Source: Vigna angularis (taxonomy: Eukaryota > Streptophyta > Magnoliopsida > Fabales > Fabaceae). Taken from it: a DNA stretch of 64,000 bases. Location: positions 29,037,631-29,101,630 of the forward strand of contig NC_068971.1 of NCBI RefSeq assembly GCF_016808095.1, in the 5' to 3' direction. Below, one piece after another: positions 49,251-59,765 of this stretch. How positions within the stretch are numbered: the first letter of the stretch is position 1; every line of letters starts with the position of its first letter. The notes under the pieces are model-generated. The model worked only from the letters and a program-made list of their open reading frames with translations, did not search any database and was not told the origin of the DNA. Both the position numbers and the translations under genes were made by a program.

Positions 49251-49279
49251 TATAAGGCATTGATTTAATCAAATTACAT

Positions 49280-51320
49280 TGTTAATAATGACTTTTTTAC
49301 GATGGATTACCGACAGGTCAAAATCTGTTGATAATAGTGCAGTCGGTAATATTTATTGATGAAATTTTATATCCGTTGATAATTACTAAAGGAAAAATCA
49401 GTCGAAAATTACAAAAAAAAAATCTTAGTAAATTTCATCGGTAAATATCGCGATCTGGTTCACTTTATTCCTCACCTCTTCTTCTTCTTGTTTCTTTGCT
49501 TTTCACTTTTATTTTGTGTCTTCCTTCGTTCCAAAAGCAAAACGAAAACAATTCTTCATTCCAAAACCAAAATGAAAAAAATCCAAATAATAATCTTGTT
49601 TGCGGTGATGGTTTGCAATGTTCGTGCAATTTGCGATGATTTTTTGATGGAATACTGACCAAAAAACCTTCCTTAGTGTATTCTATTTTGTATATTTACA
49701 TTTTATTATAAACGTTTCTTAGCTTGCAAGGAGCAAGTGTTACTATAAATACTCAGCTCCACTATTGTATTTTCACTTTTTGAGATAAATGCAAATTAGA
49801 TTTCTGAAACCTAGAATTAATTCTCCTTGAAAGTCAGGCTAGAGAATCCTAGGGATCCTCCTCTAGCCACCTTCCAAGCACACACCTCAATTTTCATTTT
49901 CCATTAATTCTCATGGTGCTTTCATGATTTTCTCTCTCCTCCATGATGCATTGTTCACAGAACTGCAACAGCCTTTCTCACAATGCGTCATTGCCTCCTT
50001 AGCACAATACCACATCATTCATCTTCATTTTGTCTCTCGCGCATCAGAGACACAACTTTAACCACTTTTAATTTCCCTCACGCGAGCCTCAAGCGTCATT
50101 TGCTCTCTATCTCGCTCACTGAACCCTAGCTTCATCTCCAAATCACAGTTTCCACCCCATTTTTTGACTTTATAAGCCTACATATTCCTTAGGTTTTCAT
50201 TCATTTCCACCAATTGATTTCCAATTTTTACCAGTTAAAACCATTTTTCTACCGATTAAAAACCTTTCCACCGTTTGTTCTTCATTTTCCACTATTTAAT
50301 CTTGCGTCTGAACCGATTAATTGGTTCATATAATGTTTCTTCCCTTTCTAGGGTTTTTGTGAGTTCTTTATCAGATTTGGATCGTTCTCTTTCAATTTCT
50401 CTCTTCCATTAGTGACAAAGGTTTCCGCGAAGGTTATCGTTGTTCAGCTTTCGTAGATTCTCTCTCAATCTCGAGTTTCAATCCTTTTCCGCTGCGTTTC
50501 ACTCTCTAAGGAAGCTCTAGGAGGTTTGAATCACGCTCACATAGCTCCAAGAGGTCTTCTCCTCAGGCCTAATCCATCATTTTGTGTAGCTTTCGATATG
50601 CATAGGTACTATAATGGAGGTCTGATGGTGATGTTGGGTTCGTTCATATGGTTGTTGCGAATAGTGCTTGCATGGTTTGCACATACCTGATGTTGAAGGT
50701 GGCTACAATGCGCGATGGTTCTCTCACGGTTTCAAATCTGGACTATGTCACTCCAAGTCCAATCGATTCAAATCCTTGATGATGATGAAACAACGTGTAT
50801 GTCCGACACCAACCTTCCTTCTTTTCCGTCATCGACGATGTCGTCAGACATTATGCTTGTCGTTGACCACACAACACATGATGGCTAACTTTGGTTCTGC
50901 CTAGGTGTTGGATGGCTATCTGTGTCGAAGAAAAGAAATATGGTGTTGGATGATGCTGAAAAAGAAGAAGATAGGCACTAGTGTTGGTTAGGGTTGTTCA
51001 CCTTCGATATTTGTATTATGTATTATCGATGAATTTATTTATGTATTTTTTTGTCTATAAATGAAATATGTATTACCGACAGATTTATACAATTTTTTTT
51101 ATCAATAAATAAAATTTCTTATCATCAGATTTATCGATGGAAAAATCTGTCGATAATAAATTTCGTCGATAAAATTTTTTATATTTAAAATTTAAAAATT
51201 CATTGATAAAATTCGTCAATAATTCAAATTTATTGACGGATTTATTTCCATCTTTAATAATTTTATTGATAAAATTACGTTGGTAAAATTTCGTCAATAA
51301 TTTTATAAATTTTTGTAGTG
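49280..51320. mobile_element. CACTA-type element nested in a gypsy remnant
   Basis: The right end on - is CACTACAAAAATTTATAAAA (ending at 51320). Both flanks carry TCGATAAT / ATTATCGA, ATCTGTCGATAA and TTACCGACAG subterminal motifs. The interior has a TC-rich leader (49860-50600) and a short GC-richer part (50580-50910) without a known domain. The left terminus is not canonical, so it is set where subterminal motifs begin. It separates RNase H (ending at about 49250) from integrase (from about 51340) of one gypsy remnant. Confidence 0.65.
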
Positions 51321-51339
51321 GAATGAATGAAAAAGATAT

Positions 51340-51790
51340 GATTAACTTTATTGAGAAACATATTATTCATCCATTTAGAATCGCGTAATCAATCACGAGA
51401 TATCAAGGAGCAATGTTTATTAATAGAAAGGTATTAATACATTATGCAGAATTAAGAAATATTAAATTATTGTGGCTTTAATGTCTTATTACCGCACAAA
51501 CAAATGGTTAAGTGGAACAATTAAGAAGATGTGGATTAATTTGATTCTAAAGCACATTGGTGAAAAACCAAAAAATGGCATGAGACTTTGTTTCAAATTT
51601 TGTGGGCTTATCGAAGAAAAATGAAAGATTCAATAAAGAGTTTGTCTTATAAATTAGTTTATGAACATGATATTGTCTTACCAGAAATTATAAATTTTCA
51701 ATCTGTGAAAAATGACCTGCCTCAATCTAACTATTGTGACGCAATGTATGATGAGTTAATTGGCTTGGATGACATTAACTAGGTTACATG
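51340..51790 (+). pseudogene. Decayed Ty3/gypsy integrase
   Basis: In broken frames: MINFIEKHIIHPFRI, SITRYQGAMFINRKV, TAQTNG, then KPKKWHETLFQILWAYRRKM and KSLSYKLVYEHDIVLPEI. These match the integrase core of Tat/Athila elements (xxNGxVEAxNK..WHExLPxALWAYRTSxR..PFxLVYGxEAVLPxE). It is the continuation of the remnant at 48606-49250. Confidence 0.8.
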
Positions 51791-52986
51791 CATTTGAAGA
51801 TCAGTTATGGTAGTATGAGCTCACTAACACAAAAATAACTTTTGTGTTTTGAAATTCGTCTGATTTCTATCTACTGATTCTTTAGTATACACAGTTTCAA
51901 TAAAGGTTATTCTAAGTTGTAAAGGGTTATATAAAACATGGTAATAATTCTCAAATTTCAAAATATCGAGAGAGTATGTATCTTTGCTCTTCCTTGATGA
52001 GACATGCAATATTCAGGATTGCTTCAAATTAGTTTGCCTTTCAAAACCTTAAAAAGGTTGGTGGTTATTGGAAAACCATCTTCCACTTAAAAAAAACGAA
52101 GAGTTTCAAATGCACGGGGGAAAAAGTTCAAAGGATTTTTGGGTAAAACCCTATCTACTCTAGGTTCACACTAAAAATAGTCTAAAAACAACCAATTAAA
52201 AGGAATTAAGGTGGAAACTAACTCTTCTAATCAACACTAAAAATATTCTAAAAAGTCAAGACTCACAAACTAGGTCTTAAAGGAGTGTTTTTAACCCTGA
52301 AAAATTTCAGTACTTGGGAATTCATCAGAGAATACTATCACAACTAAATCGTTGAGAAACAATTTTAAATTATCTTCATTTTTATGCTTGAGTTTTATCA
52401 ATTGTTAACACTATCTTCATCAGCTCATCGATAGCTCTTGTGTTTACGTGAATCATTTCAGTTTCTATCACTCACATCTCTATCTTTTCATGATCTCTCC
52501 AACTAATATATGCTACACTCTCAAGAATTTTTTGTTTCACAATTTAAAATCACTTTAATTAAACACTTATCTTTCCATCAATTTAATATTTATAATGATG
52601 AAATGAAAGTTAATAAGTGTAAAAACCAACTTAGTTGATAGAGTATGCTTCGTGAGTGATGGTAATGAGTTATGGAGACAGACTTGTGACATAGTAAGGA
52701 AGGCTAAACTTAGAGATATGGTAGGGAACGAAGTCAATATTAGCTATATCAACGAGTAAAAGGAGAAAAAAATATGTTAATTTATGATAAACTTTCTATA
52801 TCTCTTATTTGATTAAATACAAGAAGATCTTTATTATGGTTAACCATCATATAAAATATCTTATTATAAAATATCTTTATTATGGATAAACTTTGTTAGT
52901 TTCTTTTTCACTTTTGTAGATAGATTGAAATCATATAAAAAAATTATGGATCTTTCGAAGTATGAGTCTCTTCACAATGATATATC
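51791..52986. other. Gene-free AT-rich stretch
   Basis: Nothing coding was recognised; it may include the 3' tail of the decayed gypsy element. The 5 bases ATATC at 52982-52986 should be one half of the target duplication of the large element that follows. Confidence 0.4.
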
Positions 52987-53469
52987 TGTCGCAACCGGAA
53001 TCGCGACGGGACGACGATCCAAAAAAGAAACGGGTTTGGAAAAGAGATTTGGAGTCGCCACCATAGTTTATTCTGGAAAACTACGGAAAAACCATAAAAT
53101 AATAAGACACGGTCCACGAAAACCAGATTTTGGGTTCGGGAGTCGGTTACGTGTAGGGAAGGTATTAGCACCCTACAACGCCTGCCCGAAGGCAGTACCT
53201 TTAACTAAATGCACGAATATGATGTGGTTTTCAAAATGTTTAACTAGTCCCTAAAATAAAATTCTAAATAAACAAAATATATTTTTTAGTTTTTTGGGCC
53301 CGACAAGGATTGACCTTGCTCCTACGTATTCTTATTCAAAATGAGAAATCAGGGTTACGTAGTTCTTTCTAAAAGATTGTTTGTTGTTTGAAACCAGTTG
53401 TTTTTAATTTTTGCAGATTTTATGTTTTTTTTTTTTAATATTTTCGAGAAAAAGAAAGGTAATGAATAC

Positions 53470-54035
53470 TAGGCCGACGCGAACGGTCGCACGAGTACTC
53501 ATACCTTTAAAATGATATTTAAATATTTTTAATTATTTTTTAAAAGATAGATAACGATATTAAACACTAGGACGATGCGAACGATCACACGAGTACTCAT
53601 ACCGTTATCTACTTATTTAGGAAGACTTGAGAGTATTGAGTGCTAGGCTGATGCGGACGATCGCACGAGCACTCATACCCTCGTTTAATATTATATAAAT
53701 AAGAGAGAAAGGTATTGAACACTAGGACGATGCGAGCGATCACACGAGTGTTCAACCTTTAAAACATATTTTTGGAAATTTTATTTAAGAAAAGAAGAAA
53801 AGGTTTTTATCACAAGGACGACGCGAGCGGTCACACGTGTGCTTAAACCTTTAAAACATATTTTTGAAATTTTACTTAAGAAAAGAAGAAAAGGTTTTTA
53901 GCACAAGGACGACGCGAGCGGTCACACGTGTACTTAAACCTTTAAAACGTATTTTTGAAATTTTACTTAAGACAAGAAGAAAAGGTTTTTAGCACAAGGA
54001 CGACGCGAGCGGTCACACGTGCGCTTAAACCCTTA
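53470..54035 (+). repeat. Seven-copy degenerate repeat within the LTR
   Basis: The core CTAGGACGATGCGAACGATC / CAAGGACGACGCGAGCGGTC followed by ACACG occurs near 53470, 53567, 53645, 53722, 53815, 53907 and 53998. The last three units are 92 bp apart and nearly identical; the others are 76-100 bp apart. Confidence 0.9.
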
Positions 54036-54139
54036 AATATTTTTTGTACATTATTTAAACTATAAATATTGTATTATTAAAAATAAATAAATATAATAAA
54101 ATAAGACAATAAAATAAAATAAACAAAAAAAAAAGAAAT

Positions 54140-54625
54140 GGGAGAGGTTGAACGAACGCTGGGAAGAGATTCAGAATAACGAGCGCTCGTTAGGTAAAGA
54201 ACGAACGTTCGTTGGGGCAGAGGACGAACGTCCATTGGGGAACATAACGGACGGACGTTTAGAAATGTGAGCTGAATGACGAGCGTTCGTCCAGAGATAT
54301 GACGAACGGACGTTGAGAACGAAGGCTCAATAACGAACGCTCGTTGAAGGCATGGTGAACGGACGTTGAGAAATTGAGGCTGAGTAACGAGCGTTCATTG
54401 GTTCGGAAACGAACGCTCGTTCGTTTGGATAACGAGCGCTCTTCAGGGAGAAGATTTGAACGAACGGTCAAGAAGGCTTAAGGTAACAAGTGTTCGCTCG
54501 TTTGGTGAGAATGTTGAACGAATGGTCAAAAAGGCTTAAGGATAACGAGCGTTCGCTCGTTTGGATAACGAGCGCTCGTTCGTTTGGAATGTTGAACGAA
54601 CGGTCAAAAAGGCTAAATGTTCCCG
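54140..54625. repeat. CGTTCGT / ACGAACG array within the LTR
   Basis: About 20 copies of AACGAACGCTCGTT, GACGAACG, ACGAGCG or their complements lie in about 480 bp. The core octamer is the one that dominates the array in the solo LTR at 44335-44860, but here it occurs in both orientations. Confidence 0.85.
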
Positions 54626-55944
54626 GACGTACGCCCATTTCTGGGCTTGGTCCAGACGAATGCTCTCTAACCTAGAATTTTCTAGGGGTTCAGGAGGTTC
54701 ATCCTCATTCCCCATTCCCCAGCTCACGCCTCCTAGAGACACAAGGTCTCCTGCTCTGCACCATGAACTCACTGCCACCTCTGCCAGAGCCGGTCACCGT
54801 TGCTTCAACCAGATCACGCCTTGGACTCACCGGCGACCACTCGCGCTACCAGAACCACCGCCAGCCACGACGCCACCGTTTCCAATCTTCTTTCTTCGAA
54901 AATCAGCGATTCTCGGGGAGGGTTTTCTTCAGCCTTCATCTCCGATCCATTCGCCATCATCACCCATCAACATCAACTTCACCATTGCTAAAACCTCTGC
55001 GACAACACAACCACTATCACGATAATGTCCTTATGCCTACCCTCGTCTACCTCCTCAGTCACCTCCACGGCCACCGGATTCCTTCTCAACAGTTCCAGGC
55101 CTCCGGGATTCAACGCCATCGCGCCACTAACCTCATCGGTGCCACCAACACTACTCTTCTTCTTCCCCATTCGAGGATTTTCTCGAATGCCAAAAGCCCT
55201 CCGCAACACCATTTTTCCTTCTCGGCCTCCCCTAATTTTTTATTATTTTCTGATTGGTTTAAAGTTGATTGATTTCCGTCTATTCGGTATTGGAAACGAT
55301 GAGTGCAGTGTGCATATGAGCATGAGTGGGATAGATCATCCTGATAATGGTGCATGGGCTGACGGGATAGGGGTGAATGGAGCTTATGCAGTAAGCATAC
55401 ATGATGAGTCTGGATGCACAAGTGAAACAGAGACTTACCTGTAGTTATGGCTGCTGTTATCGCTCTGTATCCGGTGACCTTCTCTAGCCTTTTGTTTTCT
55501 CTGCCTGTGCCAATCTGGATGATGATTCCCCAATGATGGATCTTCCTCGTGTGCCCCTTTTCCACGTTTTTCTCCCTCTCATCCAACAAAATCCTCCCCC
55601 AAAATCTTGGAAAAATATTCCCCTGTAACAACCTGGTCTCCCCTGCTGAGACACGCCTCCCACGTACCCCTTTTCCACGTTTTTTGTTTGTTTGTTTTTT
55701 ACTTTATTTTATTATTTTTTTTCAATTTTATTTTTAATTATTTTTAATTTTAATTTTATTTTTCAATTTTTTTAACTATTTTATTTAATTAACTTTATTA
55801 AAACAAATTGAAAATAAGAAATAAAATAGAAATTGAATTAAAAGCAAATATCTAGATACATAAAAAAAATAAAATAAAAAGATAAAATAAAAGAAAAAAA
55901 ATAAAAACACATTTTTTCAACCCGGACAAAATTGGGTGTTGACA

Positions 55945-55958
55945 GCTGCCCCTCTTTA
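55945..55958 (-). other. Polypurine tract
   Basis: On -, AAAGAGGGGCAGC directly precedes the LTR start TGTCAACA. It primes plus-strand DNA synthesis in LTR retrotransposons. Confidence 0.85.
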
Positions 55959-56130
55959 CTTAGATATTACTAAATAATATGAAAAATTAATCTTTTCGTA
56001 TTATTTAAGTAAAGCTAAGTAAAGATAAAGACACTAATTTTGTCCGGGTTTCAATTATGAAAGAAAACGAACAAAACAATTCAAGTCACGATGCCAAATG
56101 ACCAATGTCAAGTAATAACAAAAAAAACTA

Positions 56131-56820
56131 AAACCTGGATTTGACCATTGCCTCGCAGAGGGCCAAACTCACAGAACAGAAATTTAAACCCGACCATTGC
56201 CGCAGAGGGTCGATAATAGAAAATTAAAACCTGGATTTGACCATTGCCTCGCAGAGGGCCAAACTCACAGAACAGAAATTTAAACCCGACCATTGCCATG
56301 CAGAGGGTCGATAACAGAAAATTAAAACCTGGATTTGACCATTGCCTCGCAGAGGGCCAAATTCACAGAACAGAAATTTAAACCCGACCATTGCCATGCA
56401 AAGGGTCGATAACAGAAAATTAAAACCTGGATTTGGCCATTGCCTCGCAGAGGGCCAAACTCACAGAACAGAAATTTAAATCCGACCATTGCCATGCAGA
56501 GGGCCGATAACAAAAAACTAAAACCTGGATTTGACCATTGCCTCGCAGAGGGCCAAACTCACAGAACAGAAATTTAAACCCGACCATTGCCATGCAGAGG
56601 GTCGATAACAGAAAATTAAAACCTGGATTTGACCATTGCCTCGCAGAGGGCCAAATTCACAGAACAGAAATTTAAACCCGACCATTGCCATGCAGAGGGT
56701 CGATAACAGAAAATTAAAACCTGGATTTGACCATTGCCTCGCAGAGGGCCAAACTCACAGAACAGAAATTTAAATCTGACCATTGCCATGCAGAGGGCCG
56801 ATAACAAAAAACTAAAACCT
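56131..56820. repeat. 98-bp tandem repeat, seven copies, in the 3' spacer of the element
   Basis: AAACCTGGATTTGACC starts at 56131, 56227, 56325, 56423, 56521, 56619 and 56717, and a truncated copy starts at 56815. The period is 98 bp; the first copy is 2 bp short. Each unit is a dimer of about 49 bp: one half has GACCATTGCCTCGCAGAGGG, the other GACCATTGCCATGCAGAGGG. 98 is not a multiple of 3, so the frames across it are by-products. Such arrays between pol and the 3' LTR are known from Ogre/Tat elements. Confidence 0.97.
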
Positions 56821-58601
56821 GACTTGCAGCTTTGAAAAGTTGATAAATGCCGAGTAAAACATGAAGATTTTGCAAACAATTTTCCTCGCTTCCTCTGAGA
56901 TGATGTTATGTCATGATGATGCATGGATGCATAGACACATGAGACCTTCATTTTTTCATTCATTTTTTTTTTTTTTTTTTGAAAATTCCATGCTTGGAAT
57001 CCATTGTTAATATTGTCATCAAACACAATGTATGTTCAAAACGCATTCCTTAAAAACAACGTTGATAGGTATAGAACCCTTTAATGAGCAGGAAGAAAGT
57101 GTAACCCCGAGTTAAAATTCTTTTTATCGCTTTTTGCAATCCAAATTAACTTGAACCCTGTATGATATGTGGGAGGATGGTTATGAAAAACAAATGAATA
57201 ATGATTTTCTGTGAGCAAAAATTAACGTATGTGTGTCCCTCATTTAGGGGAAAGTGCTATTAACATGTTGTGCTCCCATACTGCCCCAATTTTGCACAAT
57301 GGAAAAGCGAAAAGATTTGGGTATGAAGGATCCCCCAAATTGGATGATCGTCGATTGACAGGGAGACCTCTCTCTCTTTTTTTTTTTTTTTTTTTTTTTT
57401 TTTGAAAATAACACTGAATTGTGTCATTCACCACATTATTCTGTTTCAAAGTTAAATTCGTGAGAAAGATTAAGACCAACAGCCTTCAGTCAGCGTGGAC
57501 TTTTATGGGCTTGTACCGTGGCTAAAGGTCAAAGGGTTTTGAAAGAAAGGATAACAAAGGCCCAAATAAGTGTTTGACGGTTAAAGTTTTTAAACAAGAA
57601 TCATTTGCAAGGTGTCCCGTCAACTGTCTTTAGGGATTTGAACTTCAAGCATATTTATCGTTGTTTTTTTTTTCTTTCTTTCCCTTTTGATCATTCTTTT
57701 CGTTGCCCCTGTTATGGTCCTTTTATGATACTTTCCTTTTCATTCATTTTTTCTCAACTTTGGATGCTTATGATGTACCCTTTCAAATTGACGTCAACAT
57801 GCTAATGATTCTTGTCTAGGGTGATGAAAACAATTACGAATTTTGGCTCAAAAAGGGGTGCAATTGGATGAACTGCTTTTGACGATTGGATAACGAAAAA
57901 TGGCCACACGTCACTCCGAATCTTGTTTGTCTGACTTTCTCTTGAATTTAAACCTGAAACGGAACTATGTAGTGCCTGACACATCAACTTCATTTTTCCT
58001 TTATTTTCTCCTTCCTTCTTCTTTTTTTTTTTATATATATATCTCCCTAATCAACGGATTATCGGTGATATGTAACATGATGAAAACTGCCCCACTATTA
58101 GGCGTATGGCGAAATCCTTCTTCTTACGGGAAACGAAAAAATTAGGGTTCAAGTAATGTGAATGCAGATGCTTTATCAAGAAAAGACCACCGGTTACACC
58201 CAAAACCTTGAATCAGGAAAGGACTCACCAACGGTATTTTTTCAAAACTTTTTTTTTCGAAAATACTATGTCCTTGACAACTTTATTAACAACAAACTCA
58301 ACATGTGACCCTCTTTTTTTCGTTTTCCTTTTTCGACATCCTCCAGGACCGAGCTCACCAACTTGATATACCTGTGATGCTTTTATCAACAAGCTCCTAT
58401 TTATTTTCATTTTCATTTTTCTTTGAATACTTAACAGCTCAGCGTGACATGCAATATTTCAGATGGAATGCAAACAACCAAAATATGAATGAATTCGCAT
58501 GAACTTCATTTATTAAAAAAAAAAAAAAAAAAACACAGAGTACAATAATCTTTAACGATAATATCAACATCCCTTTAATGGCAACCACTATCACGGAATC
58601 A
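56821..58601 (-). other. Non-coding 3' spacer of the Tat/Ogre element
   Basis: It holds long T-runs (57371-57403, 58515-58533 as A) and no protein domain in element orientation. On +, 58145-58190 reads GSSNVNADALSRKD, which resembles the end of an RT/RNase H region and may be a scrap of another retroelement. Confidence 0.5.
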
Positions 58602-59765
58602 TCATGCGTAAAACTTTTTTACTGCATCAGAATTAATTGGCAATGGTAACTCCTCTCCGTCCATTCTCGTGAGAATTAGTGCCCCACCAGAAAATGCTTT
58701 CTTCACTACAAATGGCCCTTCATAATTTGGAGTCCATTTGCCTCTATGATCTTTTTGTATAGGTAGGATCTTCTTCAACACCAACTCACCTTCATGAAAT
58801 TCTCTTGGGTGTACCTTTTTGTCAAATGCCTTCTTCATTCTTCTTTGGTACAATTGTCCATGGCATACTGCCGTTAATCTTTTTTCATCAATGAGATTGA
58901 GCTGGTCGAAACGAACTTGGACCCACTCAGCCTCTTCTAATTGGGTTTCCATTAAAACTCGTAAGGACGGAATTTCCACTTCAAACGGAAGTACTGCTTC
59001 CATTCCATATACAAGCGAGAAAGGCGTTGCCCCAGTCGATGTTCGTACCGAAGTGCGATAACCATGTAAAGCAAAAGGAAGCATTTCATGCCAATCCTTA
59101 TATGTGACCACCATCTTCTGCACAATCTTCTTGATATTTTTGTTAGCAGCCTCTACTGCCCCATTCATCTTTGGACGATAAGGAGAAGAATTAAGATGAT
59201 GAATTTTGAACTCCTCACATAACTCTGTCATCATCTGGTTGTTCAAGTTAGTGGCATTATCGGTGATGATCCTGTTAGTGAGCCCGTATCTGCAAATCAA
59301 CTCCTTTTTTATGAGCTTGGTCACTACCTTTCTAGTCACATTAGCATAAGAAGCAGCCTCAACCCACTTGGTGAAGTAGTCGATTGCGACTAATATGAAA
59401 CGGTGTCCATTTGACGCCTTTGGCTCTATAGCTCCGATGACATCTATTCCCCACATCGAAAAGGGCCATGGTGCAGACAACACGTTCAAGGTCGTGGGTG
59501 GCATATTGATATTAGTTGCGTACACCTGGCATTTCTCACACTTTCTCACATGTGTACATCAATCATTTTCCATAGTCAACCAAAAATACCCCGCTCTCAG
59601 TATCTTCCTGGCCATTGAGTGCCCATTCATGTGCATGCCAAATGTACCCTCATGCACTTCTTTTAGTATCAGCTCGGCTTCTTTTGCATCTACGCATCTG
59701 AGGAGAACCATGTCATGATTCCTCTTATATAGAATATCCCCACTCAAAATGAAACTGCCAACCAT
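58602..59765 (-). pseudogene. Integrase of the Tat/Ogre element, broken
   Basis: Integrase inserts element DNA into the genome. 59765-59562 encodes the N-terminal zinc-binding part (YKRNHDMVLLRCVD, HEGTFGMHMNGHSMARKIL), then an in-frame TGA at 59559-59561 interrupts the HHCC finger between its His and Cys pairs. After the stop come KCEKCQVYA and the core, with catalytic D in WGIDVIGAIEP and D in IITDNATNLNNQ. The Glu position follows PYRPKMNGAVEAANKNIKKI. The C-terminal domain has GELVLKKILPIQKDHRGKW and YEGPFVVKKAF. A frame change at about 59750-59760 separates it from the RT/RNase H frame. The stop and the frameshift mean this copy cannot make a full polyprotein. Confidence 0.9.

Larger units (their letters stand above)
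52987..55944 (-). mobile_element. 3' LTR of a Tat/Ogre-type Ty3 element
   Basis: On -, the LTR starts at 55944 with TGTCAACACCCAATTTTG and ends at 52987 with GGTTGCGACA (TGTC..GACA). A polypurine tract lies directly before it. The length is about 2.96 kb. It contains a seven-copy repeat (53470-54030), an array of CGTTCGT/ACGAACG motifs (54140-54620), and a GC-richer part (54680-55640) with open but motif-free frames. The phrases GGTCGGTTACG..GGGAAGGTATTAGCACCC and the start TGTCAACACCC are typical of legume Tat/Ogre LTRs. The 5' LTR lies beyond the right edge. Confidence 0.85.

Noticed and set aside
54536..55640. Several frames of 60-173 codons on both strands in the GC-richer part of the LTR
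   Set aside because: Mutually overlapping, Pro/Ser/His/Arg-biased, no domain, and located within an LTR; captured host sequence is possible but unproven.
56108..57026. Frames repeating GFKFLFCEFGPLRGNGQIQV
   Set aside because: By-products of the 98-bp tandem array, whose period is not a multiple of three.
58145..58200. GSSNVNADALSRKDH on the + strand as an RT/RNase H gene
   Set aside because: Only about 15 recognisable residues, no neighbouring domain and opposite to the host element; noted as a scrap, not called.
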